Below are positions 36,598-48,700 of a stretch of DNA of 53,077 nucleotides, in pieces. This DNA is from Ministeria vibrans ATCC 50519 (taxonomy: Eukaryota; Opisthokonta; Filasterea). The stretch lies in contig CALSCP010001278.1 of assembly GCA_943704425.1 (NCBI GenBank), forward strand, positions 1 through 53,077, written 5' to 3'. The notes below the pieces were generated by a model that did no database searches, had not been told where the DNA came from, and saw nothing but the letters and a program-made list of their open reading frames with translations. How positions within the stretch are numbered: the first letter of the stretch is position 1; each line of letters opens with the position of its first letter. Made by a program: the position numbers and the translations under genes.

Positions 36598-39500
36598 GTC
36601 TTCATCATCGTCACTGGCCCCTCCCTCCTGTCGTAACCCCGTCTGCTGCGCATACGCATCGACTCCCTGCTCTTCAAGCTCATCTACCAGTGTCGACCCA
36701 AGCACACTCACAATCTTTTCGGGTGCACTCACTTCCGTCCATCGTTCAACAACTGCAACAAACAAACACACAGTCAGTCCCACCACAACACTCGTGATAA
36801 AATGTTAACTTGACCCGACCTGTTTTGGATCTTGATCGAGTGCGAATGCCTTCGTTATCAGCAACAATGCGCTCGCCACGCACACGGATGGCAAGCAACT
36901 GGGGCATGAAGCCACGCAGGAGATCCGCCAGTGCCACAGTGCACACTCGGTTCACATAAGCGCCCATGAGCTGAGCCTGATTGTCACACCACTTGTTCAT
37001 CAACAGGTGCAGTCCACTTTCGCCACTGGGCGTTTGCAGCTGCTCCAGAAACGAAACGGTCGCCTCCGGTTGCACTCGAATGAGCTGTGCAAACACTACA
37101 ATAAGTGGTTGCGTCAACGAAAGCGTTCGGGATGTGTTCAGGCGACCCACAACCGCCTCAAGCAGCGCAGACAAGTGTGGACCCAATGCACCGCTCGCCT
37201 ACACATACACAATACAAACAACAAAAAAACAAAAAAACAAACCAAAAGTTTCAGTGGTTTCCATTTTGTCACGAATAATGAGCTACTTTGAGAATAAGTT
37301 TGGAGATGAGTGCGCCCACTGTAATAGCGGCAGCCTCGGCCTGCTCTGGGTTAAGCAAACGGGCGACAAGGTCGAGGATGCTGGCAAAGCCAGAGGCTCC
37401 CGACGAAGGGTCGCGCCAGTCAATGACTTGTTGGGTTGCCTTGGAGACAAACACACGTAGGGCATCGCAGCCGTACTGAAGAACTTCGTGATCACCGGTC
37501 GACATGAGAAGGGAAAGAATCACGGGAAAGGCCTCGTCGACTAGCACAGTCTCCATGGGATTGGAGGAGGCCGCCTGAAGCAACGCCACAAGTAGCTCAA
37601 TGGTGCTCGAGACCGCGCCCGACACTGCATTGGCACTGTCGTTGCCGTTGTCGGCGGCTGTGGCACGGCGTAGACTATCGAGAATGATGGGTAGCGAGCG
37701 AGGCAGAAGGGATGGGAAGCAACCGGGGGTGCGCGCGAGTTGCTGAAACACCTCGGTAGTGCTTGAGACGAGAAAGGGATCGTGCTGGTTGGCAAGCCAC
37801 ATAGAGAGGACGACGGGCGAAATGTGCGCCTCGTAGCGACTGGTGATGGTCGGATTAATCTTGATTGCCTCGTAGAGAGTGTCCATGGCGATGATGAGCG
37901 AGTCTTCGCTCGTCTGCGGTGCAATGGAGAGAACTCCTTCGAGCACGCGCATGACAAGCTCGTCAGGAACCATTGCAGCTAGGGCAGTGCGCACCAGCTG
38001 TGCAAGCTCGTCGCGATGGGCCGCTGCGTCCAAGTGGGCGTTTTGATCGCGCACCAGAGCCCGACTGGCGTCTTCGAGCCGCTCACAAACGGTTTGAATG
38101 GCTCGCATTGCACACACACGCAAGACGGGCGCGTGTCCCTCTTGCACACAGTCCACAGCGGCACGCAGACACTCCAGCGCCGTCTCCGTCTGCATTCCCG
38201 GAATAAACGAGCCGGCCAGGAGCAGTGTGCGTCCCATCAGAAAGGGCAGTGGTCCTACACTTGCATATGCCCCAAAGCGCTCCTGTACAAACCCAACTGC
38301 ATCGAATCCCTTTGGAGCATTCTGAAGCGAATGGAAAGGAGAAACAGAAACAAAGTGAGAAAGTGATGAGGAAAAGAAAGTAAGAGACGTAGTAAGATAG
38401 GACAGTCACAGATGAGTAAAAAAAAAAGTAAAACGTGATGGGTAAGAAGAGAGGAAGAACAAAGCGATGGAGGAGACGAGAATAAGGATGCAAATATTTA
38501 CGCTGAGAATTGCGCTGTCGACTGAGTGAAGCGCAAGCAGCGCAGCCTCGTCGCGTTTCCACCAGAGTTTCTCTGCGTCTGCGCGCTCGTCCGCATCTTC
38601 AAATTGTTGTGCGGCAACCGACATGCGAATGGTCTGGCTCTCGCGCAGGTGGGCAGTGACGGCCGAGCACACGGCGGCCGCAGTCTTCTTGGGCGTCACC
38701 TCGGCGAGCTCACGGAGAAGCTCCTGCCCGGCAACGCGCACATTGTACGAGTTGGTTTCGTCGTCTTCCTCTTCGGCGTAGCGATTTGCATCGGCAGACC
38801 ACACGTGAATCTGCTCGTCGGTAATTTGCATGTAAGAAATGACATGGTACACGAGATCGTCAAGCGTCGAGGTCACAATGGGACGGTAGCGACGGTCCTT
38901 GGAAAACGCCTGCATCAGCGCAAACAGACTGTACACCAGGCTTTCACGACCCAGCAGCTCGCCGTCCGAGTCAACCGCGTCCACTGCGCCCCCTTCGCCT
39001 GTGTCACAGTCGCTGTTCACCACCGTCTCGACGTACTGTCCCACGCCCGACACAAGTGCACTCCAAATGGTGGGCAGCAACGGCTGCACGAACGCACCGC
39101 ACTCGCGTGGAAAGGCTTCGACAAGAAGCGACAATGAGCGGACAATGTCCATGCGCAGACCACTGTCGCAGTGGTCGGGATCGTCGACATCCGCCATGGC
39201 CACACCAAATGACTACAACGGGATGAAAACAAAAACCAGTAAACGGTTCAATACAACATTGCCTTGTCTCGTAGAGAAGGCTACAGGAGATAGGAAGAGT
39301 CGGTACGTACTGGAAGCCAGTCGGGCAAGAGAGTTGAAACAATGGTAGCGGTGGTCGACTCGTCGTCGTCTGATGTGTGATGGAGCATTTTAATGCATGT
39401 GCGAAAGATGGTGACGGCCCGACTGCGTGTGCGGACGCCAAAGGTTCCTCGCGGAGCATTCAACACGTGTAAAAGTTGGGGCATAAGTACAGGCACAACA

Positions 39501-40238
39501 TGGGGCATTTGCTGGTCGCCAAGCTCGCCAATGAACTCGACCAAGACACGCAAGGCGCCGTGGACAAGCGACGCATCGCCGCTCTGGATCATAGCAACAA
39601 GCTCGTCGAGCAGTGTGGGCCATTGCTCGGGCCAGTCCCACCGAGCAATCTGGCTGATAGCATACGCAGCCAATCCTCGAATCTTGACGAGGAACGACGC
39701 GAAGGGAAGGAGGTGAGCAGTGTGCAAAGTGTTTTCACTACCGTTTTTTGGCGCGCACATTGAAAAAATCTTCACCTTTGAGATACGATCGCCCAAAGCA
39801 GACGGTAGGAGTGCGCGAATGGCGTCTTTCGCTTCCGGTGGCACTTGAGGTTCGAGAAACGATTCGGCTAGGGAACTCCAGTGACGTTGGACGTATTGCT
39901 TGAGGATAATCGACGAGAGTTGACGGATGGCCAAAGCGCCTTCCGGATCAACGACAAACCGAGCGAGAACAACGCCGAATTCTGCAGGAGACAGGGCAGC
40001 AAACAACGATCGTCAGCAAGGCAAGGAGGCGTCGCGTCATTTGCTGCGTGTGCAACGGCACAAGCAAAGGCAAAAATGTCGCGTGTAATAGTATATTATT
40101 CATGTTGTTGTTGTTGTTCTTGCCTGGCTGCGACATTGCACAGTCGCCCAAGGCCGCCTCGGCAGTTGTTCGCTCTGGGTCGTTGCCTGTCAACACCGAC
40201 ATAAGCTGCTGCCAGACATACTGTTGAAGGTCACTCAT
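36598..40238 (-). CDS. IPO9: Importin-9 / Kap114-like karyopherin, 3' end missing
   Basis: At least 991 residues from seven exons: 40124-40238, 39776-39981, 39311-39682, 38502-39212, 37287-38321, 36820-37198 and 36598-36752. It has the importin-beta N-terminus ([22 protein letters not shown]) and HEAT repeats. The family phrases [39 protein letters not shown] and [15 protein letters not shown] follow, then an acidic loop ([13 protein letters not shown]) and a late DDDED. These fit importin-9, which carries histones H2A-H2B and other cargo into the nucleus. Intron 1 is a GC-AG intron (donor GCAAGA). Exon 7 ends at a good donor (GTATGT), but the final exon is absent: the CA/CT microsatellite and then a foreign kinase exon follow. 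Only some 30-60 residues appear to be lost. Confidence 0.87.
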
Positions 40239-40558
40239 GAAGAAAAATAAATAAATAATTTATGAAAAGTCAAAATATTTTAATGATTATTATGATTCAT
40301 GTCAAGATGAGTGTTATGATTGCTCTTTCTTTAATAGTATTTCAGGTTTCGTTTGTACACACATACACACGGACACACACACACCCTCACAAGACATACG
40401 CACACACACACACACACACACACATATATACATCACAAAGACAGACGCAGACACACACACACACACACACACCACACGACATACACACACACACATACAC
40501 ACACGCATACACCCACATACATACGCACATGCACTCCCACACATGCATCAACGCCATG
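40239..40558. other. Intergenic CA-rich spacer
   Basis: Between the importin start and the 3' end of the small Ala-rich gene lies a stretch dominated by CA and CACACG-type microsatellite DNA (about 40355-40545). No gene was seen. Confidence 0.7.
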
Positions 40559-41008
40559 TCAGTTCGTCAAGGCTCCCACGGCACTCTTCGCCGCTGCCTG
40601 TGTGTTGCTCAGCTTGGTCGCAGCAACGTCAGCCGCAGCACGCGCCTTATCAAGAGCTGCTGCCTCTTCCCGCGGTTCACTGTCATCGTGTACAACACCG
40701 CTCAGCCCATGGGTCGCCATCTACGATCAACAATAGCATACAATCTTAAACGACACACAACTTGAAAAGTGTTCACCTTCTTCCCCAGCGCATCAACTGC
40801 CGCAATTGCCGCCTTACAGTCGCTCCGCCCTCTTTCCACCTCGTACGGCTCCTGGACGCTCCCAAGCTACACACGACGGTGTCAAACGAAGTCGTCAAAG
40901 ACTCCGCTTGCTTTTGTGTACCACTCCATCGAAAAAAGCCTTTCCGCTCTTCTCTGCCTCGTCGATCAACTTGAGCATGTCATCGATGTTGGTTTGTGCA
41001 GTCGACAT
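40559..41008 (-). CDS. Small Ala-rich helical protein, unknown
   Basis: A 112-residue protein from three exons, all in phase 0: 40922-41008, 40777-40866 and 40559-40720. The first reads MSTAQTNIDDMLKLIDEAEK, and the last is Ala/Lys-rich (KARAAADVAATKLSNTQAAA). The predicted structure is helical with possible coiled coils. No signal peptide, membrane segment or known motif was seen. Both introns are short (55 nt each) with GTACAC and GTGAAC donors. The supporting evidence is the consistent phase, the acceptors (GTGTAG, ATCGTAG) and the amino-acid composition. It is divergent from the BRCA1-like gene. Confidence 0.55.
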
Positions 41009-41343
41009 TGCAAATTGAAGTCGTAATAAATGTGAATTGTTAATTGTGATTTAACAAGAAGTGTTTAGTTTACTCCATGTCTGAATGGGAGCGAACAGAG
41101 GTACAAGCTCTAATAAGTAATAACAGGTGACGAATAAAGCTAGTCATAGTAGTCAATAGTAGTCATTTAGTAATCAAGTTACTGAGGGAAATTGTGGGTA
41201 CGCCCAGTAGACTAAGACTGATTACAACTATATATAATCTACCTGAAACGGTGCACTTCACACACATTAAGTAAATATAGTGAATAACAATTAATATTCA
41301 TCGCTCAAGTTCGCGTCGTACTCTGTCAGTGGGTACAAGAGCT
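41009..41343. other. Divergent promoter region
   Basis: This AT-rich spacer separates the start of the small helical protein (-) from the start of the BRCA1-like gene (+). It has several short TAGTCAATAGTAGTCAT-type direct repeats near 41145-41175 and no recognisable exon. Confidence 0.5.
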
Positions 41344-44186
41344 ATGGACGTGGAGCCGGACGATGGGCCTGAGAGGATGAAGGTCTTTGAGGAGGACACA
41401 AGACTCGCTGCGAATCCCATCTTGTCGGCCGCTCCAGCGTCCGCCCTGGCCAATGCTGCGGCCGCCGCGCACGCCCAGCCCCCCGCTGCATATGCCGACC
41501 TCTGGTCCTGGTTCGAGCGTCTCGATATCGACGCCCAGCACAGTATTCTGCAGAATCTCGCGTCGCGAGCCGAAACGCCGTTGCTCGTCGTGTCCGCGAC
41601 ACAGCTCCGCTACCCCGCCCGCCAGGTATGCAGCACACCAATAGCCACATCTCCCCTCCCATCCACCCTTGCACATGCCTCGTCATCCTTGCAAACCCCA
41701 TTTATTGAACTCGACATTTTCCACTCATCTTTTTTTTTTTTTGCCTTGTTGTTTTTTTTTTTAATTTTTTTTTTTTTTTTTTCGGTTTTCGCGCCTCTTT
41801 CGCGAACACCTTTCATCCTGCCTCTTTGCCTTTGTACTCCACCCGACGGTGTGTTGTAGCTACACGCAGTGCGTTGTGTAGCGAGAAGTGAATGGAACAG
41901 CGACACTGTTTGCGCTTGTCGAACCAAAACGCGACGCGTCTCACTTTCGCTGTTTTTTTTTCAAGGGAGTGTATTCAGGAGTGCGCCGCACAGCCCAATG
42001 CTACCTGTCCGTTGTGCAAGAAGGCGCTGAGGCGTCGCGAGGTGCGCGAAAGCTCCGACATCGACACCATTGTCCATTTGGTGACGCGTCTTCGCGACGC
42101 CATTGCTGAAGACACGGGCGACTTTGACGAAAATGCCCCACAAGCGCGTGGAAGCCAAGGCTACCGACTCAGCATTACGCCTCCCTCTGACTTGTCTCAG
42201 CGGTATCCATATCCCGTCAAGAACGTCGTAGGCGAAGGAGAGGAAGGAGACGAAGAGGAAGAGGAGGAGCAACAGTCTGTTAGCGCCCCCTCCACTCGTC
42301 AAACCCGTGCGTCAGCTCCCATTTCTCCGTCTATCAGTGGTGCACAGGTGGTGAATGCGAAATCGAAACCTACCGCAGCGCAATCACGCGCGGAGCGGGC
42401 ACGACGTCGTAGTCAGGCTCAGTCCTTTGACTCAAGCCTGAACGAGGAGCTGCAAAGTGCGTCCATGAGTGAGCTCGAACAGCGGCCACGACGGTCGGCG
42501 AGAAAGCGTCGGGCCAGCGTTGAAAAGGACGAGGGGGACGGCGATGAGGACGCGACAGTAGGCGACGACATTGATGGGGGTGGTAAACGGTCGAGGCAAG
42601 CGACGCCCGAGGAAAAATCGGCGACTCCTGCACTGGAAAAGCCCAACGATGAAGACCAAGACGGTCACGATTCGGGCACTAACAATGCCAATAATGAAAA
42701 TGACGATGTCGACGAAGATAATGATGACGACGACGACGCGACCATGGGCGGTCAACCTGTCACGCCCTGTGGAAACACACAGAGTGCTTTCTTGTCGCGT
42801 TCCACTCCCTCACTTGACATGGTCTCGTCGCCACTCGGGGCCAACACTCAAGACCTCTATGCACTCTTGTCGTACAAAGAACGTGAACTCCAGGCGGTCC
42901 AAGAGTTGCTACAGACGCGTGGTGATGACAACAACGACGACGATGCTGAAGATGCCGCCGCACGTCAACGAACCGCAAGCGTCTCGGACGACGGCGGCGG
43001 CAAGGAAAATGCATCTTGCTCTTCTCGGTCACCAAGCAGATCTCCTAACAAAAGGAAAACATCCAGCAAGCTGCGTCACCGCTATGCTTCGGTCAGCTCT
43101 TCCTCGCCACCGCTTCTCTTTGGCTCGCCACCCGCATCTCCAACAAAAACATCAACAACAGCCTCAAAAACACCTTCCACGTCAGCAACAACAACAACGA
43201 CTACTACTACTACTACTACTACTACCAATACTACAACAACAACATCATCATCATCATCACCATCAACAACTTACACCGCTGCCAACCCGGCGCCGCCACC
43301 TCGTCCATTGCCATCGGTAACATCGTGGCTCGCCACTCGCAGTGCCACCGAGGCACCACCCGTGGCCGTGTGCACGAGTCTCGAGCAACGACAAATGGAC
43401 ATGGTCAAGCAGACTATGAAGCGCCTTGGTGGCAAGCATGTGCGTGGGTTTCAACCGGGGCGCACCACACACGTCATCACCACTTCGGAGCAAGGCAAAA
43501 AATGTCCACGCACCATCAAGTATTTACGTGGCATTGCGTCAGGACGTTGGATTGTCTCCATTGACTGGATCTCGGCGTGTCTCGCCGCCGGCAAGTTTGT
43601 TTCCGAGCAGCCGTACGAGCTGTCGGCTGCGCTCGAGTGTTCCATTTGGGAGGATGTTCCCAAACGCGCACGCGAGACCATGCTCGCCTCCGAGGGTCTC
43701 CAACGCGTCCTCTCGGGCATCACCGTCTGCTTTCTTGGCAATTTCTTCTCGCCCACCATATCAGAACTGTCTCAGCTTGCGGGTGAGGCCGGTGCCACCG
43801 TGGTACCCTTGCGCTCCGACGGCTCTCTGCGGCCCCAACGACCCTGCACCTTTGCTATCATCGACAAGTCGGATCGTCAAACAAACATTGCCACCCTTGC
43901 ACGTCTGCGCAGTACCGTTGCCACCAATGCCGACGACGACGACGATGACGATGAGGACGTCCATGCCAAGGGCAGTGCCTCGCAGCCCAAGGGCTCGCGC
44001 CCGTGCTGGTTTGAACACGTTGTGGGTGTCGATTGGCTCCTCGATTCCATCTGCAAGTACGATGTATGTGCCGTCGACGGTTACGATGTCGTTCACAGCA
44101 GTTCCATCACCCGCGATGCTAGTGTTGCCAGCATCAAGAGCGACTCTGAGCGTGCCGTTGGACTCAGTGCATGTCTTTCATTTTGA
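41344..44186 (+). CDS. BRCA1-like protein with partial RING and tandem BRCT domains
   Basis: The C-terminal 740 residues are certain (41966-44186, one exon). They begin with the second half of a RING finger, CIQECAAQPNATCPLCK, followed by an RRREVRESSDIDTIVHLV helix, the same order as BRCA1. A long acidic, Ser/Thr-rich central region contains poly-Asp and poly-Thr runs. Two BRCT domains follow: RTIKYLRGIASGRWIVSIDWI in the first and VVGVDWLLDSICKYD in the second. They are joined by a PKRARETM linker resembling BRCA1's. A likely first exon is 41344-41625 (94 residues, starting MDVEPDDG). I could not find the first four zinc ligands or a splice path that joins the two parts in frame; two long T tracts lie between them. 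BARD1 is the alternative. A role in DNA-damage signalling is inferred. Confidence 0.72.
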
Positions 44187-44268
44187 CTCTTTCTGTTGTT
44201 TGTTTCTGTTGAAAGAATGATTTGTACTACTACGATTATTTGTATACGAATTTGGTGCTATGAATGCT

Positions 44269-45162
44269 TCAAAAAACGAGCTTGTGGTCCAGGTCTGAGA
44301 AAGAAGGTGGTGGTGCACTGCAGCTCGTGCCGTTGCACACCTGACCAGACGGACAGCAGTGTTGCATGTCAGAACAACTACAGTTGTAATAGAGAAAAGG
44401 AGGGTAAGCACACAAGAGGCGGCATTGCGGAATTCACAGAACATAACCCAACAGAGAGGAAAAGTGTAGAAAAATCATAAGGTACACCAGACAAAAAAAA
44501 ACAAAAAAGAAGGTGCAAACTATGAATAATATTGAGGAAGAATAAGAAAGTGACACAGGGAGTGGGGGACCCCTCACTTCTGTTGGGTTTCTTTGCAACA
44601 GACGAGAACATGAACAACAAAAAAAAAAAAAACAACAACAAAAAAAATAAAAAGTAGATGGATACAAACAAGGGATGTAAACAGCGCCAGTAGTGCATTG
44701 AGTGCAACGCACGATCGAGCAAGAGAGTGGATGCAGGATGATGTCCAAAAACAATGCAGTAGCGACCGCCAGCGAAGAACAGTAACTCCAGCCACACACC
44801 CCCTCGCATAGCAGTGGTGTCGCATAAATGGACGCAGACGCACGTGCTGGGCTGCGAAGGAGGCTTCATATGCGACGGCGTGACACGAAACATGGAAAAT
44901 AAACGATTTTCCCACTGTACTCGCTTACCAGACTGCGTCAGGCAAGGGGCAGCATGCGAACGCCTGGTTTTTCAATTGGCAACATGTATTGGAGGCTGGA
45001 CAGGAGCTGAATGGAGAGTACGTGGGTGAGGAGGACGGCCAATTGAAGTGCTTACACTTTGCCGTCGGGACACTCAATGGGAGGTGGATCAAACTCAGAC
45101 ACAAACGGATAGGCGACTGCAAGTCCGATTGATGCCAGACAGAAAAGGAGCTTCAGATTCAT
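44269..45162 (-). CDS. Secreted single-module granulin
   Basis: A 97-residue precursor from three exons: 45056-45162, 44929-45006 and 44269-44377. A clear signal peptide, MNLKLLFCLASIGLAVA, precedes one granulin module with all twelve cysteines in order. The module includes SCPASNTCC, ACCPLPDAVCCSD (formed across the exon 2/3 junction), QHCCPSGQVC and a last SC. A short hydrophobic tail ends the protein. Intron 2 is long (551 nt) and contains A-rich tracts. Granulins are stacked beta-hairpin peptides released from secreted or lysosomal precursors. In protists their function is unknown. The gene converges on the BRCA1-like gene (82 bp apart). Confidence 0.85.
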
Positions 45163-45257
45163 GTGAATAATTTTGAAGTGGTGGTCAAATTACTCAAATA
45201 TCTATTCTGTAATTCCCAGCTGATAGCAAATCCGAAATCGTAGCAACTTTTTTTTTC

Positions 45258-45729
45258 ATGTTTTCCAACTTGAGAAAGAAAATTGACGTGGAAGGTGACG
45301 CACCTGCTGATGCGGGCTCGCCAGACGCTGACAAGCACCGCGACGCCCCGGATGCAAGAGTCACGGAAGCAGCGGCGTCTTCAGATGCGTCGCAGGAGTC
45401 TCCAAAGAAAGGGGTCTTTTCGGCGTTTCGCGAGAAGCTCTCAGTCGCCGGAACAAAGCTTATCGAGCTTGCAGAGGTATGGCCGATTGAACGGTGATGG
45501 ATTATTGTGCTTGGACACTGTCTCTCTGAGCGTGGCAAGTCCTGTATTAGCCTCAGGGGAGATTGTGTCGTGTTTGAAAACGAACGGTCGCTTTGTAGGG
45601 ACCCAAGGACGATCAAACGCACGAGCCTGTACAGTCGCTGGACGGCCTGACGCCTACGGAGATCAATACGGAGTATGCGAGGCAAGGGCAGATGCTCGAT
45701 CGATACAAGACGGTGAGAGAGAGTGTGTG

Positions 45730-45778
<49 letters not shown>

Positions 45779-48700
45779 GGCGTCATTAACAAAGTGATAG
45801 AGAGAGAGAAAGAGACAGGAGGGAGTCATCAACAAAGTGATAGAGAGAGAGAAAGAGGAGAGAGTCATTAACAAAGTGATGGAGAGAGAGAAAGAGACAG
45901 GAGAGAGTAGTTAAGAAAGTGATAGAGAAAGAGATGCAGGAGAGAGTAGTTAACAAAGTGATAGAGAAAGAGACAGGAGGGAGTCATTAACAAAGTGATA
46001 GAGAGAGAGAGAAAGGAGAGAGTAGTCAACAAAGTGTGTGCGAGAGAGGAGGGAGTGCGAAATAACAAAGTGATAGAGTGATAAAGGCAGAATGATAGAG
46101 AGAGAGAAAGTGATAAACAAAGTGCTAGAGATTAGGGAAAAGACACACGAAATAGAAAGAGCACGACTGAACTTGTTCTTTCATAGAGATTCCAAGACCT
46201 TGTCAAGTCGTTCAAGTCGCTGCAGAAGGAGAAAGAAAAAATTGAGGTGAGGATACATACACCTTAGCGGGTGTTTAGTGGAGGGGGGGGTTTTTTGTTT
46301 GTTTGTGAGACGGAGGTGTTTGTAGACGGCCATGACCAAGCAACAAGATGTTCAACTGCAACGAATGGCGGAGATGCGCGAGGCACAGCGACTTGATCGC
46401 GAAGCAAAGACTCATTTGGCGTCGTCACTTGAAGACCAGCTGGCGGAAAAGGACGATCATATGCGAGCGCTTCAGACACAGGTGGAGGCACTGCGTTTGG
46501 TCACGAGCGAGCAGGCGCCTGCCAGTGCCGAAGCACAACGTATTGTGGAAGCACTGCGCCAGACGTTTCAACGCGACGGACAACTGCAACAACAGCAAGC
46601 AATGGAGATGGCAAGTGATGCGGGGAGCGAAATGAGTCTGAGTGGTGACTCGAGTGCTCGCATTCGCAAACTCGAGACGCTTCTGGCCAAGTGCAAGCAG
46701 TCGCTGCTTAAGTACAAGGACCACGTAGCGACGCTCACCTCGGAACGCACCGCTATGAAGGAGCAGCTGCAACGCGAGTCGAGCAAGTCCAGCGAGCGTT
46801 TGCGTCGCGTCGAAGAGGAGCTCGCCAGCGAGAAAGAGGCCAGTCGCAGCATGGCCGAGCAGTTTGCCGCCAAGCTCAAGAAGGTGAAGGCATCTGCAGC
46901 GGCCGCTGTGTCGACAACGGAAGACAAGCCTGCTGCTTCGTCTGCTGTGGATGTGTCGGTGTCAGAGCAACAGTCTGCGGCAGCGCTTGACAAGGCCAAA
47001 GAGGGGGCAAAGCAACTGTTTGTTAAGCTCAAGGCAGAGCGTGCCAAGACGGAAGCGCTCAAGGAGACGCACGCCAGCGAGATTGCACGTCTGCAAGGGC
47101 TCTTGGACGACCGTTCCGCACTGGTGGCCGAAGCTGATCGAGCAGCACAGACACACAAGGAGCATCTTGCGCAACTTGAAGCTCAACTGCGCTCCGAGTC
47201 CGAGAACGATTCCGAGGCTGTGCAGTCAGTACGCGCAGAGTGTGTGCGTTTGACAGCTGAGCTCGAGGAAAGTCGTGCGATGCTCGCAAAAGAGCGCGCC
47301 GCTCACGACCAAAATCTTGCCGCTCTGTCAAAAGTGGCGGATGATCAGGTTGCTGCGGCAGTTCACGTGGCACATGCGGAGAGTGAAGAGCAACGTGTGA
47401 AGTTGGTGCAGGCACATGAGACGGCTGTGGCTGAGGCAGCGTCACAGATGGAGGCGCGTGTCTCCGAAATTGTGCGAGCGCACGAGGAGAACGTGGCGCA
47501 GATTCGAAAGGAGTGTGTGTCGTCTCTGGCGGACGCTCAAGCGGCGTCCGAACGCCAGTTGGCCGCTATGGAGGAGCAGCTGGAACGTGCGCGCAACGAG
47601 GCGACCCAAGAGCGCGAAGCACTCGCAGCTCTTCGCAAGACGACTGATTCGTCTCTGGCCGAAGCAGCGAGTAGCAGCGAGGCAACTGCAGCGCTGCTGA
47701 GTGAACTGGAGCAAGTTCGCACCCTGTTGGCGGCAAACGAAGATGCCCTGCGCAAAGCCAATGAGGAGCGCGTGCGAGCGGAACATCTTCGCTCCGAGTT
47801 GGATGCACAAGTGACGGTGCTTCATGAGAAGGTGCGTGTAGCTGAGGAGAGCGCGTCACAGAGCGCCGTGGCGCACGAGAAGGCCTTGGACGTTGTTCAT
47901 CAAGACACTGCGCGTCAGTTGGAAAGCGCCACGGAGGAGACCAACTTGCTGAAGACTCAGCTTGGCGAAGCCTTGTCACGCGAGGAAACGCACAAGAGTC
48001 TATTGTCGCAGGTAGAGGCTGAGCGAACCGAGCTGCGACATCAGTTGGAGACGGTGCAGTCGGAGGCACAGAGGGCACTGGCGGAGATGAAGCAACAATT
48101 GAGCGACGCTGAAAGTGCTCAAGTAGCTTTGAAGCAGCAGCTATCTGATGCAGTGTCGCATCAGCAGGAGGAGAATGAAGAGCTTAAGCGGCAATTGAGT
48201 GCGGCACTGAGCGAGGCTGAGCATACGCGCGCTTCCTTTGACGAGAAACTGAGCGAATTGCAGCTGACGCACGCATCGGCCGTAGAGTCGAGTGAGGTGG
48301 AGATGCAAGCGAAGCTGCGTGATGTAGAGGAAACCAATGGGAGGGTGCGTCGTCGGGAAGTCGAGGAGCAGCAGCGTGCACACGAGGCGATGATGATTGC
48401 TCTGAAAGAAGAACAGGCACTTGGGATGAAGGCGGCGCAGGAGGAGTGGGCACGCGAGCGAACGGCCCTCGTTGATGCTCATGCGGCCGAAGGGGCTTTG
48501 CACGCAGAGAATGCTCAAATGGAACAGGAGAAAATACGACAGGAGCAGGCCGAGGCTGTGCGAGACCTAACGGAGAAGGTGGCTGCTGCTGAAAACGCAA
48601 TGGCAGAGGCGTGTCAGAAGGCGTCTCAGCTGGAGGCGCAGTGTGACGAGCTCACCTCACAGGTGACCCAAGCGAAAAAGGCAGCGCGCGAGCTCACGGC

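Noticed and set aside
41892-41965. ATG at 41892 as the start of the BRCA1-like protein
   Set aside because: The first 25 codons run through a T-rich splice acceptor and look like intron; the RING cysteines would be left without their N-terminal half. Kept only as a fallback.
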